Program-made: the position numbers and the translations under genes | Shown: positions 1-6,722 of the stretch, in pieces | Layout: every line of letters starts with the position of its first letter | Position numbering within the stretch: the first letter of the stretch is position 1 | Notes under the pieces: generated by a model | What the model was told of the DNA's origin: nothing | What the model saw: the letters and a program-made list of their open reading frames with translations, nothing else | Databases searched by the model: none | NCBI RefSeq assembly: GCF_035581345.1 | Contig: NZ_CP141608.1 | Coordinates: 186,001-250,000 of the forward strand | Origin: Pseudomonas sp. JQ170C | Lineage (GTDB): Bacteria > Pseudomonadota > Gammaproteobacteria > Pseudomonadales > Pseudomonadaceae | Direction: 5' to 3' | Length of the DNA: 64,000 nt

Positions 1-219
1 GTACCAGTCGATGGTACTGCCGCGCTCGTCCGATTGCGGAATGGCAAGGTGTTCAACCAGTTCGGGCTGGTCGGGGTTTTTGCGTCGAATGGCTTCGCGC
101 AGCTGCAAGGCGGCCCGGTAGACCGGCTGGCCTGTTTCGCCAAGCGCAGTAAATGACTCACTTTTACCGCTGCGTAGCAGTACTCCGCGCATCCTTGCCC
201 TACCTTTTGGCTCTTCCAT
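1..219 (-). CDS. 5' end of an unrecognised protein gene (partial)
   Basis: An open frame on the reverse strand starts at the ATG at 219 (MEEPKGRARMRGVLL...) and runs off the left edge without a stop, giving the first 73 residues. The segment is rich in Arg, Glu and Gln, with no signal peptide or membrane segment in view. A GAGGC stretch lies upstream of the ATG, and it has Pseudomonas-like codon use. It contains the run LGETGQPVYRAALQLREAI, which I cannot assign to a family with confidence; an SrfA-like virulence-factor family member is a weak possibility. The rest of the gene lies outside the window. Confidence 0.55.
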   Translation of the reverse strand, partial: MEEPKGRARMRGVLLRSGKSESFTALGETGQPVYRAALQLREAIRRKNPDQPELVEHLAIPQSDERGSTIDWY

Positions 220-374
220 GAAATTCGGGCGCGTCATAAAGGAGGCGCCAGAAATGTTGAGCAACACTAACGGCATGCGCAGAGGGCGTCAATTCAAATG
301 GATGGCAATTTGCTATTGGTTCGCAGGGTAGCCCTCGAATGCGCTGAAACCACCGGTTTCAGGGGGTATTCAAG

Positions 375-444
375 GTAGGCGCGGGCTTGCCCCGCGATAG
401 CGATCAGGCTGTCACATCGCATCGCGGGGCAAGCCCGCTCCTAC
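375..444. repeat. REP pair (inverted)
   Basis: Two inverted copies of the Pseudomonas REP core (GCGGGCTTGCCCCGCGAT and its complement) are separated by about 20 bases. They lie just past the stop codon of the reverse-strand DUF6124-like gene, where the RNA hairpin could act as a 3' end stabiliser or terminator. Confidence 0.9.
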
Positions 445-452
445 ACAGTCGT

Positions 453-746
453 TTAGTTGTCTTCCATGCCATCGAGCAATGCATCCACCAGCCCCTTGGC
501 CATCTCCAGCGAATGCAGGGTGGACCAGAGGAAGCCCTTGTGGGCCGGGTCGATGTTGTCGAAGGCTTTGTAGCCGGTGTCGTAGGCGCAGCTCAGGTAC
601 AGCGAGGCATGCACCAGGGCGTCATGGGCAGCGATGCCGGAGCAGACGGCAAACAGGGGAGAGTGACCGGCCTGGCAGTTGCCGAAGACGGTGTGGGCGG
701 TGGTGGAGGATTGGTCTAGCGGTGGGTCGCGTACGATTTTTTTCAT
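453..746 (-). CDS. DUF6124/DUF3077-like small protein
   Basis: A 97-residue protein starting MKKIVRDPPL. The pattern is that of the small Pseudomonas family variously labelled DUF3077 or DUF6124: a Pro-containing polar N-terminus, then a segment with ALVHASLYLSCAYDTGYKA and a C-terminal helix LEMAKGLVDALLDGME. Function is unknown. I chose the ATG at 746 because the conserved part begins there; the frame stays open further upstream to 974, but that stretch looks like structured leader RNA rather than protein. No signal peptide or membrane helix is visible. The gene stands alone, with a REP pair behind it and a long leader in front. The family assignment is from memory of its sequence pattern. 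Confidence 0.7.
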   Translation of the reverse strand: MKKIVRDPPLDQSSTTAHTVFGNCQAGHSPLFAVCSGIAAHDALVHASLYLSCAYDTGYKAFDNIDPAHKGFLWSTLHSLEMAKGLVDALLDGMEDN

Positions 747-779
747 GTCGGGGTTCCAGTCTGAACTGACACCGTAATC

Positions 780-960
780 CGTTACCACACGAATGGGTGG
801 CAGCTGTACGCGGGGTGGTAAACCGGTGCGGAACCCCAAAACCCGGCAGGCTCGAAAGCCTCCCGCGCACAGCCGCCATTGACTGCGTTGGGAATTCCAC
901 GGCGGGTTACCACACCCGATCACCGAGTTTTCGGTGACGGGGCGGAGCCTAGAGGTACTA
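780..960 (-). promoter_or_regulatory. Structured leader RNA candidate upstream of the DUF6124-like gene
   Basis: Read on the reverse strand, this stretch holds a strong hairpin at 942-915 (TCACCGA-AAAC-TCGGTGA with flanking CCCG/CGGG), a hairpin at 861-848 (AGGCT-TTCG-AGCCT), and three related short elements. GTGGTAA occurs at 913-907 and again at 788-782, and the complementary TTACCAC occurs once between them at 821-815. The middle element can therefore pair with either flank but not both. Similar leaders recur, as I remember, before other DUF3077/DUF6124 genes in Pseudomonas. The ligand or trigger is unknown, and the promoter is not identified. Confidence 0.45.
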
Positions 961-1143
961 ATTCCCAGGGACAATCAGACGGCATTCGACAAGCGAGGCA
1001 GGGTATTTCCTAGGACCTATAAACAGCCAGCCCTTTCGATTGCTTGAAATAAAATCTGACATTCATGGCTCAGCCAGCAGTTAGACTGATAGCGCACTGC
1101 CATGAGCGGCGTATTCATAGAAGAAGCGTTGAGAGGATAGAGA

Positions 1144-2055
1144 ATGAGTCTCTGGGATGACCTGAAAAAGAAAGCCGTCGACGCCAACCCCGAACTGGCT
1201 GCCAAGGCGGCCCAGGCACTGACCAAGGCCAAGGAACTGGCAGTCGAGGCCGGTCAGAAGGCGGCACCGGTGCTCAAGGAAGCGACCGAGAAGGCCGCCG
1301 CCTATGCCAATGAAAAGACCCCGATCCTCAAGGCGCAGGCGCTCAAGGCCATTGATGACGCCAAGGTGCGACGCGCCGAGCTCAAGGAGCGCGCCAAGCA
1401 CGACAAGGCCGCTCGCGACGAAATGATCCGTACCATGTACGACATCAGCCTGTCGGCCGAAGACCCCAACTTCATCGACGAGCCGTTCAACCACTACGAC
1501 CGCCAGCTGTGCTTCTTCATCGTCAGCGGCCAGGTGCTCGACACCCAGAAGCGCAACCAGACCCACATGAGTGCCAGCCATTCGCACCATTCCGGTGGCG
1601 GCTACATGGTCAATGGCTACGGATCGGTCGGCGGCAGCTCGTCGTCGATGCACGTCAGCACTCACCATGTGCAGGAGCATGAGTTCTGGGTCCGTTTGGA
1701 CGACGGCAAGGAAGCCTGCTTCCAGTTCAACAACAGCAACGTGCGCATCCGTGAAGGGCAGTACGTCAGCATGCTGTTTGCACGCCCCGCCGACAGCAAC
1801 AACGGCAGGATGGTCGCGCTCTACAACCACAACGCCGAAGCCAACTACAACGTGGCCTCGGCAGCCGAGATCAACCAGATGTTCAACCTGTACACGGTGG
1901 AGCCTGGGCTGTTCAACAAGACCGAGGTGACCACCACCCGCAAGCGGCTGCTGACGGAATTGGAGCGTCGCCTGGGCCAGTTGGCGAAGTACTCGGCGCT
2001 GCACGGCAAGGCGCCGGTGCAGGGTCAGTTGATCGAAGGCGAGCCGCAGGCCTGA
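1144..2055 (+). CDS. Hypothetical protein with Ala/Lys-rich helical N-terminus
   Basis: I do not recognise this 303-residue protein. Residues 1-100 are rich in Ala, Lys and Glu with heptad-like spacing, predicting a long amphipathic helix or coiled coil (MSLWDDLKKKAVDANPELAA). Residues about 140-175 are rich in His, Ser and Gly (SASHSHHSGGGYMVNGYG). The part after that (EHEFWVRLDDGKEACFQF, then VRIREGQYVSMLFARP) reads like a small beta domain, followed by a basic C-terminal helix. No signal peptide or transmembrane helix is seen, so it is probably cytosolic. GAGAGGA precedes the ATG. It is monocistronic and ends at a good terminator. The His-rich stretch could be a linker or bind metal; this is only a guess. 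Confidence 0.75.
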   Translation: MSLWDDLKKKAVDANPELAAKAAQALTKAKELAVEAGQKAAPVLKEATEKAAAYANEKTPILKAQALKAIDDAKVRRAELKERAKHDKAARDEMIRTMYDISLSAEDPNFIDEPFNHYDRQLCFFIVSGQVLDTQKRNQTHMSASHSHHSGGGYMVNGYGSVGGSSSSMHVSTHHVQEHEFWVRLDDGKEACFQFNNSNVRIREGQYVSMLFARPADSNNGRMVALYNHNAEANYNVASAAEINQMFNLYTVEPGLFNKTEVTTTRKRLLTELERRLGQLAKYSALHGKAPVQGQLIEGEPQA

Positions 2056-2076
2056 AGGGCCGGGCGTGGGGCATAA

Positions 2077-2109
2077 AAAAAGGGCTCAGGTTTTAACCTG
2101 GGCCCTTTC
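2077..2109 (+). terminator. Rho-independent terminator, possibly bidirectional
   Basis: An A-run is followed by the stem AGGGCTCAGG/CCTGGGCCCT with a short TTTTAA loop and a few Ts, just after the 303-aa protein gene. The flanking A-run and T-run would let it also stop the tRNA transcript arriving from the other strand. Confidence 0.8.
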
Positions 2110-2116
2110 ATCTATA

Positions 2117-2193
2117 TGGCGCACTCGGCGGGATTCGAACCCACGACCCCTGCCTTCGGAGGGCAGTACTCTATCCAGCTGAGCTACGAGTGC
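2117..2193 (-). tRNA. tRNA-Arg (CCG)
   Basis: The reverse strand gives a 77-base cloverleaf with a GCACTCG/CGAGTGC acceptor stem, a D-arm with AGCTCAGCTGGATAGAG, an anticodon stem-loop CTGCC-CTCCGAA-GGCAG with anticodon CCG, a T-arm with GGTTCGAATCC, and an encoded CCA end. CCG reads the Arg codon CGG. tRNA genes of this type are common integration sites, but no attachment-site duplicate or integrase was seen nearby. Confidence 0.97.
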
Positions 2194-2372
2194 AACGCGG
2201 GCGCCATGATACCCATCTAGACTGGCGGCGTCCATCGTCAGAAACGGTGTAGGCAATTTCGCACACGCGGCTGTTTATAGATGTCGTTGATCCGAAAAAA
2301 GTCGCCGCACAGCGCTTTTTGTTCTTTTTTTTGAACACCCTATTGTCCTTTCTGTTCGTTGATCCTAGGATT

Positions 2373-2390
2373 CGTTTGAGATTTCAAACG
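2373..2390. promoter_or_regulatory. Palindrome upstream of gabD (possible operator)
   Basis: CGTTTGA-GATT-TCAAACG is a perfect 7-base inverted repeat, 63 bases before the gabD start, in an AT-rich region that probably holds the promoter. It is of a size that suits a GntR- or TetR-type repressor. No regulator gene for gabDT lies next to it, so the protein that would bind is unknown. Confidence 0.4.
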
Positions 2391-2452
2391 CTCTCCTTTT
2401 TCTACAATCAATAATTCGCCCGTGCTCGCACGGTGCCGTTAAGGAAGCCGAC

Positions 2453-3895
2453 ATGCAGCTTAAAGACGCCCAGTTGTTCCGCCAGCAAGCCTTCATCGAT
2501 GGCGTGTGGTTGGACGCGGACAACGGTCAGACCATCAAGGTCAATAACCCGGCCACCGGCGAGATCATCGGCACTGTGCCGAAGATGGGCGCGGCCGAAA
2601 CCCGCCGTGCCATCGAGGCCGCCGACATGGCGTTGCCCGCCTGGCGCGCACTGACCGCCAAAGAGCGTGCTGGCAAGCTGCGTCGTTGGTTCGAATTGAT
2701 GATCGAGCACCAGGACGACCTGGCCCGCCTGATGACCACCGAGCAAGGCAAGCCACTGGCCGAAGCCAAGGGCGAAATCGCCTATGCCGCCTCGTTCATC
2801 GAGTGGTTCGCTGAAGAAGCCAAGCGCGTTTATGGCGACACCATTCCTGGCCACCAGCCAGACAAGCGCCTGATCGTCATCAAGCAGCCAATCGGTGTGA
2901 CCGCCGCGATCACTCCGTGGAACTTCCCGGCTGCGATGATCACCCGTAAAGCCGGCCCGGCCCTGGCCGCTGGCTGCACCATGGTGCTCAAGCCTGCTTC
3001 GCAAACCCCGTATTCCGCCCTGGCCCTGGTCGAGCTGGCACACCGCGCCGGCATCCCGGCTGGCGTGCTGAGCGTGGTGACTGGCAGCGCCGGCGACATC
3101 GGCAGCGAACTGACCGGCAACCCGATCGTGCGCAAGCTGTCGTTCACCGGCTCCACCGAAATCGGTCGCCAGCTGATGGCCGAATGCGCCAAGGACATCA
3201 AGAAAGTGTCCCTGGAGCTGGGTGGCAACGCCCCCTTCATCGTGTTCGACGACGCTGACCTGGACAAGGCCGTTGAAGGCGCGATCATTTCCAAGTACCG
3301 CAACAACGGCCAGACCTGCGTCTGCGCCAACCGTATCTACGTGCAGGACGGCGTCTACGACGTGTTCGCCGAGAAGCTCAAGGCCGCTGTGGCCAAGCTG
3401 AAGATCGGTAACGGTCTGGAAGACGGCACCACCACTGGCCCGTTGATCGACGAGAAAGCGGTTGCCAAGGTCCAGGAGCACATTGCTGACGCAGTCGGCA
3501 AAGGCGCCCAGGTACTGACCGGCGGCAAGCTGATCGAAGGCAACTTCTTCGAGCCGACCGTACTGGTCAACGTGCCGAAGAACGCTGCCGTGGCCAAGGA
3601 AGAAACCTTCGGCCCGCTGGCACCCCTGTTCCGTTTCAAGGACGAGGCAGAAGTCATTGCCATGTCCAACGATACCGAGTTTGGTCTGGCCTCGTACTTC
3701 TATGCCCGCGACATGAGCCGTGTGTTCCGTGTTGCCGAAGCGCTGGAGTACGGCATGGTCGGTATCAACACCGGTCTGATCTCCAACGAAGTCGCGCCGT
3801 TCGGCGGTATCAAGGCCTCGGGCCTGGGCCGCGAAGGTTCCAAGTACGGCATCGAAGACTACCTGGAAATCAAATACCTGTGCATCAGCGTCTGA
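2453..3895 (+). CDS. gabD: NADP-dependent succinate-semialdehyde dehydrogenase GabD
   Basis: This 480-residue aldehyde dehydrogenase oxidises succinate semialdehyde to succinate, the last step of the GABA shunt, in the cytosol. The family signatures are intact: the general base in LELGGNAPF (Glu255), the nucleophile in NNGQTCVCAN (Cys289), the Rossmann segment FTGSTEIG, and the C-terminal EVAPFGGIKASGLGRE typical of GabD. Length and catalytic positions match E. coli GabD within one residue. It lies 183 bases before gabT on the same strand, and a hairpin between the two may reduce read-through. The palindrome at 2373 may be its operator. The assignment is firm because sequence and neighbour agree. 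Confidence 0.96.
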   Translation: MQLKDAQLFRQQAFIDGVWLDADNGQTIKVNNPATGEIIGTVPKMGAAETRRAIEAADMALPAWRALTAKERAGKLRRWFELMIEHQDDLARLMTTEQGKPLAEAKGEIAYAASFIEWFAEEAKRVYGDTIPGHQPDKRLIVIKQPIGVTAAITPWNFPAAMITRKAGPALAAGCTMVLKPASQTPYSALALVELAHRAGIPAGVLSVVTGSAGDIGSELTGNPIVRKLSFTGSTEIGRQLMAECAKDIKKVSLELGGNAPFIVFDDADLDKAVEGAIISKYRNNGQTCVCANRIYVQDGVYDVFAEKLKAAVAKLKIGNGLEDGTTTGPLIDEKAVAKVQEHIADAVGKGAQVLTGGKLIEGNFFEPTVLVNVPKNAAVAKEETFGPLAPLFRFKDEAEVIAMSNDTEFGLASYFYARDMSRVFRVAEALEYGMVGINTGLISNEVAPFGGIKASGLGREGSKYGIEDYLEIKYLCISV

Positions 3896-3917
3896 TCGCA
3901 GCGTAAGGCTTTACCTC

Positions 3918-3957
3918 TGCCAGCGGGGCGCGAGAGCGACGTCTCGCTGGCCTTTTT
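3918..3957 (+). terminator. Probable intercistronic terminator or attenuator, gabD-gabT
   Basis: The inverted repeat GCGAGA-gcgacg-TCTCGC is nested inside GCCAGCG/CGCTGGC and followed by CTTTTTA. The two stems share bases, so they compete. It could stop part of the gabD transcript before gabT. Confidence 0.5.
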
Positions 3958-4078
3958 ACACCGTACACCCAGTGGCCTGGGCCCCTGCAGCAGTCGATCA
4001 ACGCATGCTGCCCGCAGTTGAATACCGGCCACTCCGACTTGAATCGCGCCATCTTGTGTGTGGCGAATTGAGGACACT

Positions 4079-5359
4079 ATGAGCAAGACCAACGAATCTT
4101 TGATGCAACGTCGTGTCGCCGCTGTTCCACGCGGTGTTGGCCAGATCCACCCGATCTTCGCCGAGTCGGCAAAAAATGCCACCGTCACTGACGTCGAAGG
4201 CCGTGAGTTCATCGACTTCGCCGGCGGTATCGCGGTACTGAACACCGGTCACGTGCACCCGAAGATCATCGCTGCCGTTGAAGCCCAACTGCACAAGCTG
4301 ACCCACACCTGCTTCCAGGTACTGGCCTACGAGCCTTACGTCGAGCTGTGCGAGAAGATCAACGCCAAGGTTCCAGGCGACTTCGCCAAGAAAACCCTGC
4401 TGGTCACCACCGGTTCCGAAGCCGTTGAAAACGCCATCAAGATCGCTCGCGCCGCCACTGGCCGTGCCGGTGTGATCGCCTTCACCGGCGCCTACCACGG
4501 TCGTACCATGATGACCCTGGGCCTGACCGGTAAAGTCGTGCCTTACTCGGCCGGCATGGGCCTGATGCCAGGCGGCATCTTCCGCGCCATCTACCCGAAC
4601 GAGCTGCACGGTGTGAGCGTCGACGATTCGATCGCCTCCATCGAGCGCATCTTCAAGAATGACGCCGAAGCCCGTGACATCGCCGCAATCATCCTCGAGC
4701 CAGTTCAGGGCGAAGGTGGTTTCTATGTTGCGCCTAAAGAGTTCATGAAGCGTCTGCGTGCCCTGTGCGACCAGCACGGCATCCTGCTGATCGCTGACGA
4801 AGTACAGACTGGCGCTGGCCGTACCGGCACCTTCTTCGCCATGGAACAGATGGGCGTTGCTCCTGACCTCACCACCTTCGCCAAATCCATCGCTGGCGGC
4901 TTCCCGCTGGCCGGTGTGTGCGGCAAGGCCGAGTACATGGACGCCATCGCTCCAGGCGGCCTGGGCGGCACCTACGCCGGTAGCCCGATCGCTTGCGCCG
5001 CGGCCCTGGCCGTGATGGAAGTGTTCGAAGAAGAAAAACTGCTGGACCGCAGCAAGGCCGTTGGCGAGCGTCTGGTCGCTGGCCTGCGCAAGATCCAGGA
5101 CAAGCACCCGATCATCGGTGACGTGCGTGCTCTGGGCTCGATGATCGCTGTCGAAGTCTTCGACAAAGCCGGTTCCCACACCCCGAACGCTGCTGCAGTG
5201 GCCTCGGTTGTGGCCAAGGCGCGCGACAAGGGCCTGATCCTGCTGTCGTGCGGCACCTACGGCAACGTCCTGCGGATCCTGGTTCCGCTGACCTCGCCTG
5301 ATGAGCAACTGGACCAAGGTCTGGCAATCATCGAAGAGTGCTTCGCAGAACTCGCGTAA
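4079..5359 (+). CDS. gabT: 4-aminobutyrate aminotransferase GabT
   Basis: A 426-residue class-III PLP aminotransferase that moves the amino group of GABA to 2-oxoglutarate, giving succinate semialdehyde for GabD. It may also act on 5-aminovalerate in lysine breakdown, as in other pseudomonads. Seen in the sequence: TGSEAVENAIKIAR (PLP phosphate contact), AYHGRT, the ADEVQTGAGRTG loop with the PLP-binding Asp, and the Schiff-base lysine in FAKSIAGGFP (Lys269). The ATG at 4079 is chosen over the upstream GTG at 4058 because GAGG lies 7 bases before it and MSKTNESLMQRR matches the usual N-terminus. A clear terminator follows. Confidence 0.96.
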   Translation: MSKTNESLMQRRVAAVPRGVGQIHPIFAESAKNATVTDVEGREFIDFAGGIAVLNTGHVHPKIIAAVEAQLHKLTHTCFQVLAYEPYVELCEKINAKVPGDFAKKTLLVTTGSEAVENAIKIARAATGRAGVIAFTGAYHGRTMMTLGLTGKVVPYSAGMGLMPGGIFRAIYPNELHGVSVDDSIASIERIFKNDAEARDIAAIILEPVQGEGGFYVAPKEFMKRLRALCDQHGILLIADEVQTGAGRTGTFFAMEQMGVAPDLTTFAKSIAGGFPLAGVCGKAEYMDAIAPGGLGGTYAGSPIACAAALAVMEVFEEEKLLDRSKAVGERLVAGLRKIQDKHPIIGDVRALGSMIAVEVFDKAGSHTPNAAAVASVVAKARDKGLILLSCGTYGNVLRILVPLTSPDEQLDQGLAIIEECFAELA

Positions 5360-5377
5360 ACTGTGACGCACTAGAAG

Positions 5378-5403
5378 AAAACCCGCTTCGGCGGGTTTTT
5401 TTT
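5378..5403 (+). terminator. Rho-independent terminator of gabT
   Basis: AAACCCGC-TTCG-GCGGGTTT is followed by a run of Ts, beginning about 20 bases after the gabT stop codon. It is a textbook hairpin with a UUCG tetraloop. Confidence 0.93.
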
Positions 5404-5498
5404 CGCCCAAAGGAATGCCAGGGGGCTAAGGTTCCCCGTAAGGAGACACCTAGGAAGGTGCACTGGATTGCGTGTAGAGAATTTTCGGAGAGTCGAAC

Positions 5499-6707
5499 AT
5501 GAGCATTGCCAACCCACCCAAAGCGCCCTGTGTGCTGATTGCCGAAGGCGACCCCTGGGTGCGTGACATGCTGAGCCAGATGCTCCTGAGTGTGCGTTGC
5601 GATGCGCGCCTGCAGGTATGCGCCGATGGCTCGCAGGCCCTGGCGGCGTTGTCGTGCAAGCCTGATTTGATCATTGCTGCCCGCGAGCTGCCCGGTGGCG
5701 ACGGCCTCGACTTGCTGCGCAACGTGCGGGCCAAAGGCCGCCAGCCGGCGTTGCCGTTCATCCTGATGAGCAACCGCAGCGACAGCGCCAGCGTGCGCGA
5801 AGCCTTGCCGTTCGCGCCCACGGCGTACCTGAGCAAACCCTTGAACATGGACTCCTTGCGTCATCGCCTGGAGGACCTGCTGGTCAAGGTGGGTGAAGAC
5901 ATCGCCTGCCCGGTGGTGCCGTTGCAACCGGGCATGACCTTGCCGCGCTTTCTTGAGGGGCGCCGCGCCACCGCCGATGGCGGGCCGTTGCTGGCCGATG
6001 TGCAGCAGGCGATCAAGCGCAGCCTCAATCCCCAAGGGCTCAACCTCAAGACGCTGGAAGAAGAGATCCGCAACGATCCGCAGATCACGGCAGTGCTGAT
6101 CGCCGCGGCCAACAGCGCCGCGCTGCACCGTGACGGCGCCGTGCAGACCCTGCTGCAGGCCCTGAACAAGCTGGGCACCACCCAGAGCATGAACCTGATC
6201 CTGGGCCTTGCCTTGAAGCGCAGTGCCAGGCTCAGTGACCCGCTGCTGGCGCAGCATGCCGAACACTTCTGGGCGTTGTCGCTGCATGCCGCCGAATTCG
6301 CCCGGACGCTGGCGCGGATGCTCGAACTGGATCAGGAGCGATGCTATTGCGCTGGCTTGCTGCATTGCCTGGGCGACCTGGCGCTGCTGCGCTGCTTGCA
6401 GGAGTGGCGCCTGGCCGGCGGCGAGCTGGATGAAGCGGCCGTCGAGCAGTCGCTGAACGAATTCGCCGCTGCCTTTGGCTCGGCCTTGCGTACTCGCTGG
6501 CGCTTGCCGTTGGAGCTGCGTGAACTGATTGCCGCGATCTATCAGTTGGGTGGTGGGGTGTACTCGCGTGAGGCACTGGTGATGAACCTGGCCGGGCAGC
6601 TGGCGCGATTGCCGGCGGATCAGGGGCTGGAAGCGCTCGCCGAGAGCAAGACCGCGCGCTTGCTCAAAGTGGGCATGCCAGAGCTGAGCCGCCTACGGCC
6701 CTTGTAG
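5499..6707 (+). CDS. HDOD-domain response regulator with degenerate receiver
   Basis: A 402-residue protein with an N-terminal CheY-like receiver (about residues 10-130) and a C-terminal HDOD domain (about 165-370; LADVQQAIKRSL, then LIAAANSAAL). HDOD proteins are signalling scaffolds tied to c-di-GMP, motility and stress control. The acidic pocket residues Glu16 and Asp18 and the Lys of LSKP are present, but the phosphoacceptor Asp is replaced: the strand reads PDLIIAARELPG, with Ala61 where Asp is expected. Phosphorylation at the normal site is therefore unlikely. No histidine kinase gene is adjacent. The stop codon overlaps a REP element that has been split by the insertion sequence. Confidence 0.85.
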   Translation: MSIANPPKAPCVLIAEGDPWVRDMLSQMLLSVRCDARLQVCADGSQALAALSCKPDLIIAARELPGGDGLDLLRNVRAKGRQPALPFILMSNRSDSASVREALPFAPTAYLSKPLNMDSLRHRLEDLLVKVGEDIACPVVPLQPGMTLPRFLEGRRATADGGPLLADVQQAIKRSLNPQGLNLKTLEEEIRNDPQITAVLIAAANSAALHRDGAVQTLLQALNKLGTTQSMNLILGLALKRSARLSDPLLAQHAEHFWALSLHAAEFARTLARMLELDQERCYCAGLLHCLGDLALLRCLQEWRLAGGELDEAAVEQSLNEFAAAFGSALRTRWRLPLELRELIAAIYQLGGGVYSREALVMNLAGQLARLPADQGLEALAESKTARLLKVGMPELSRLRPL

Positions 6708-6722
6708 GAGCGGGCTTGCCCC
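6704..6722. repeat. Left half of a REP split by the insertion sequence
   Basis: GTAGGAGCGGGCTTGCCCC is the first 19 bases of a REP unit. The remainder of this unit, and its inverted partner, resume at 8003 after the insertion sequence. Confidence 0.88.

Noticed and set aside
375..444. Possible CRISPR-like repeats
   Set aside because: The repeats are inverted REP pairs spread through the window, not direct repeats with regular spacers, and no cas genes are present.
387..769. Small forward frames opposite the DUF6124-like gene
   Set aside because: They overlap the REP pair and the structured leader, and their products show repeat-derived, low-complexity sequence.
2117..2193. tRNA-Arg as a genomic-island attachment site
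   Set aside because: No integrase gene and no duplicate of the tRNA 3' end were seen in the flanking sequence.
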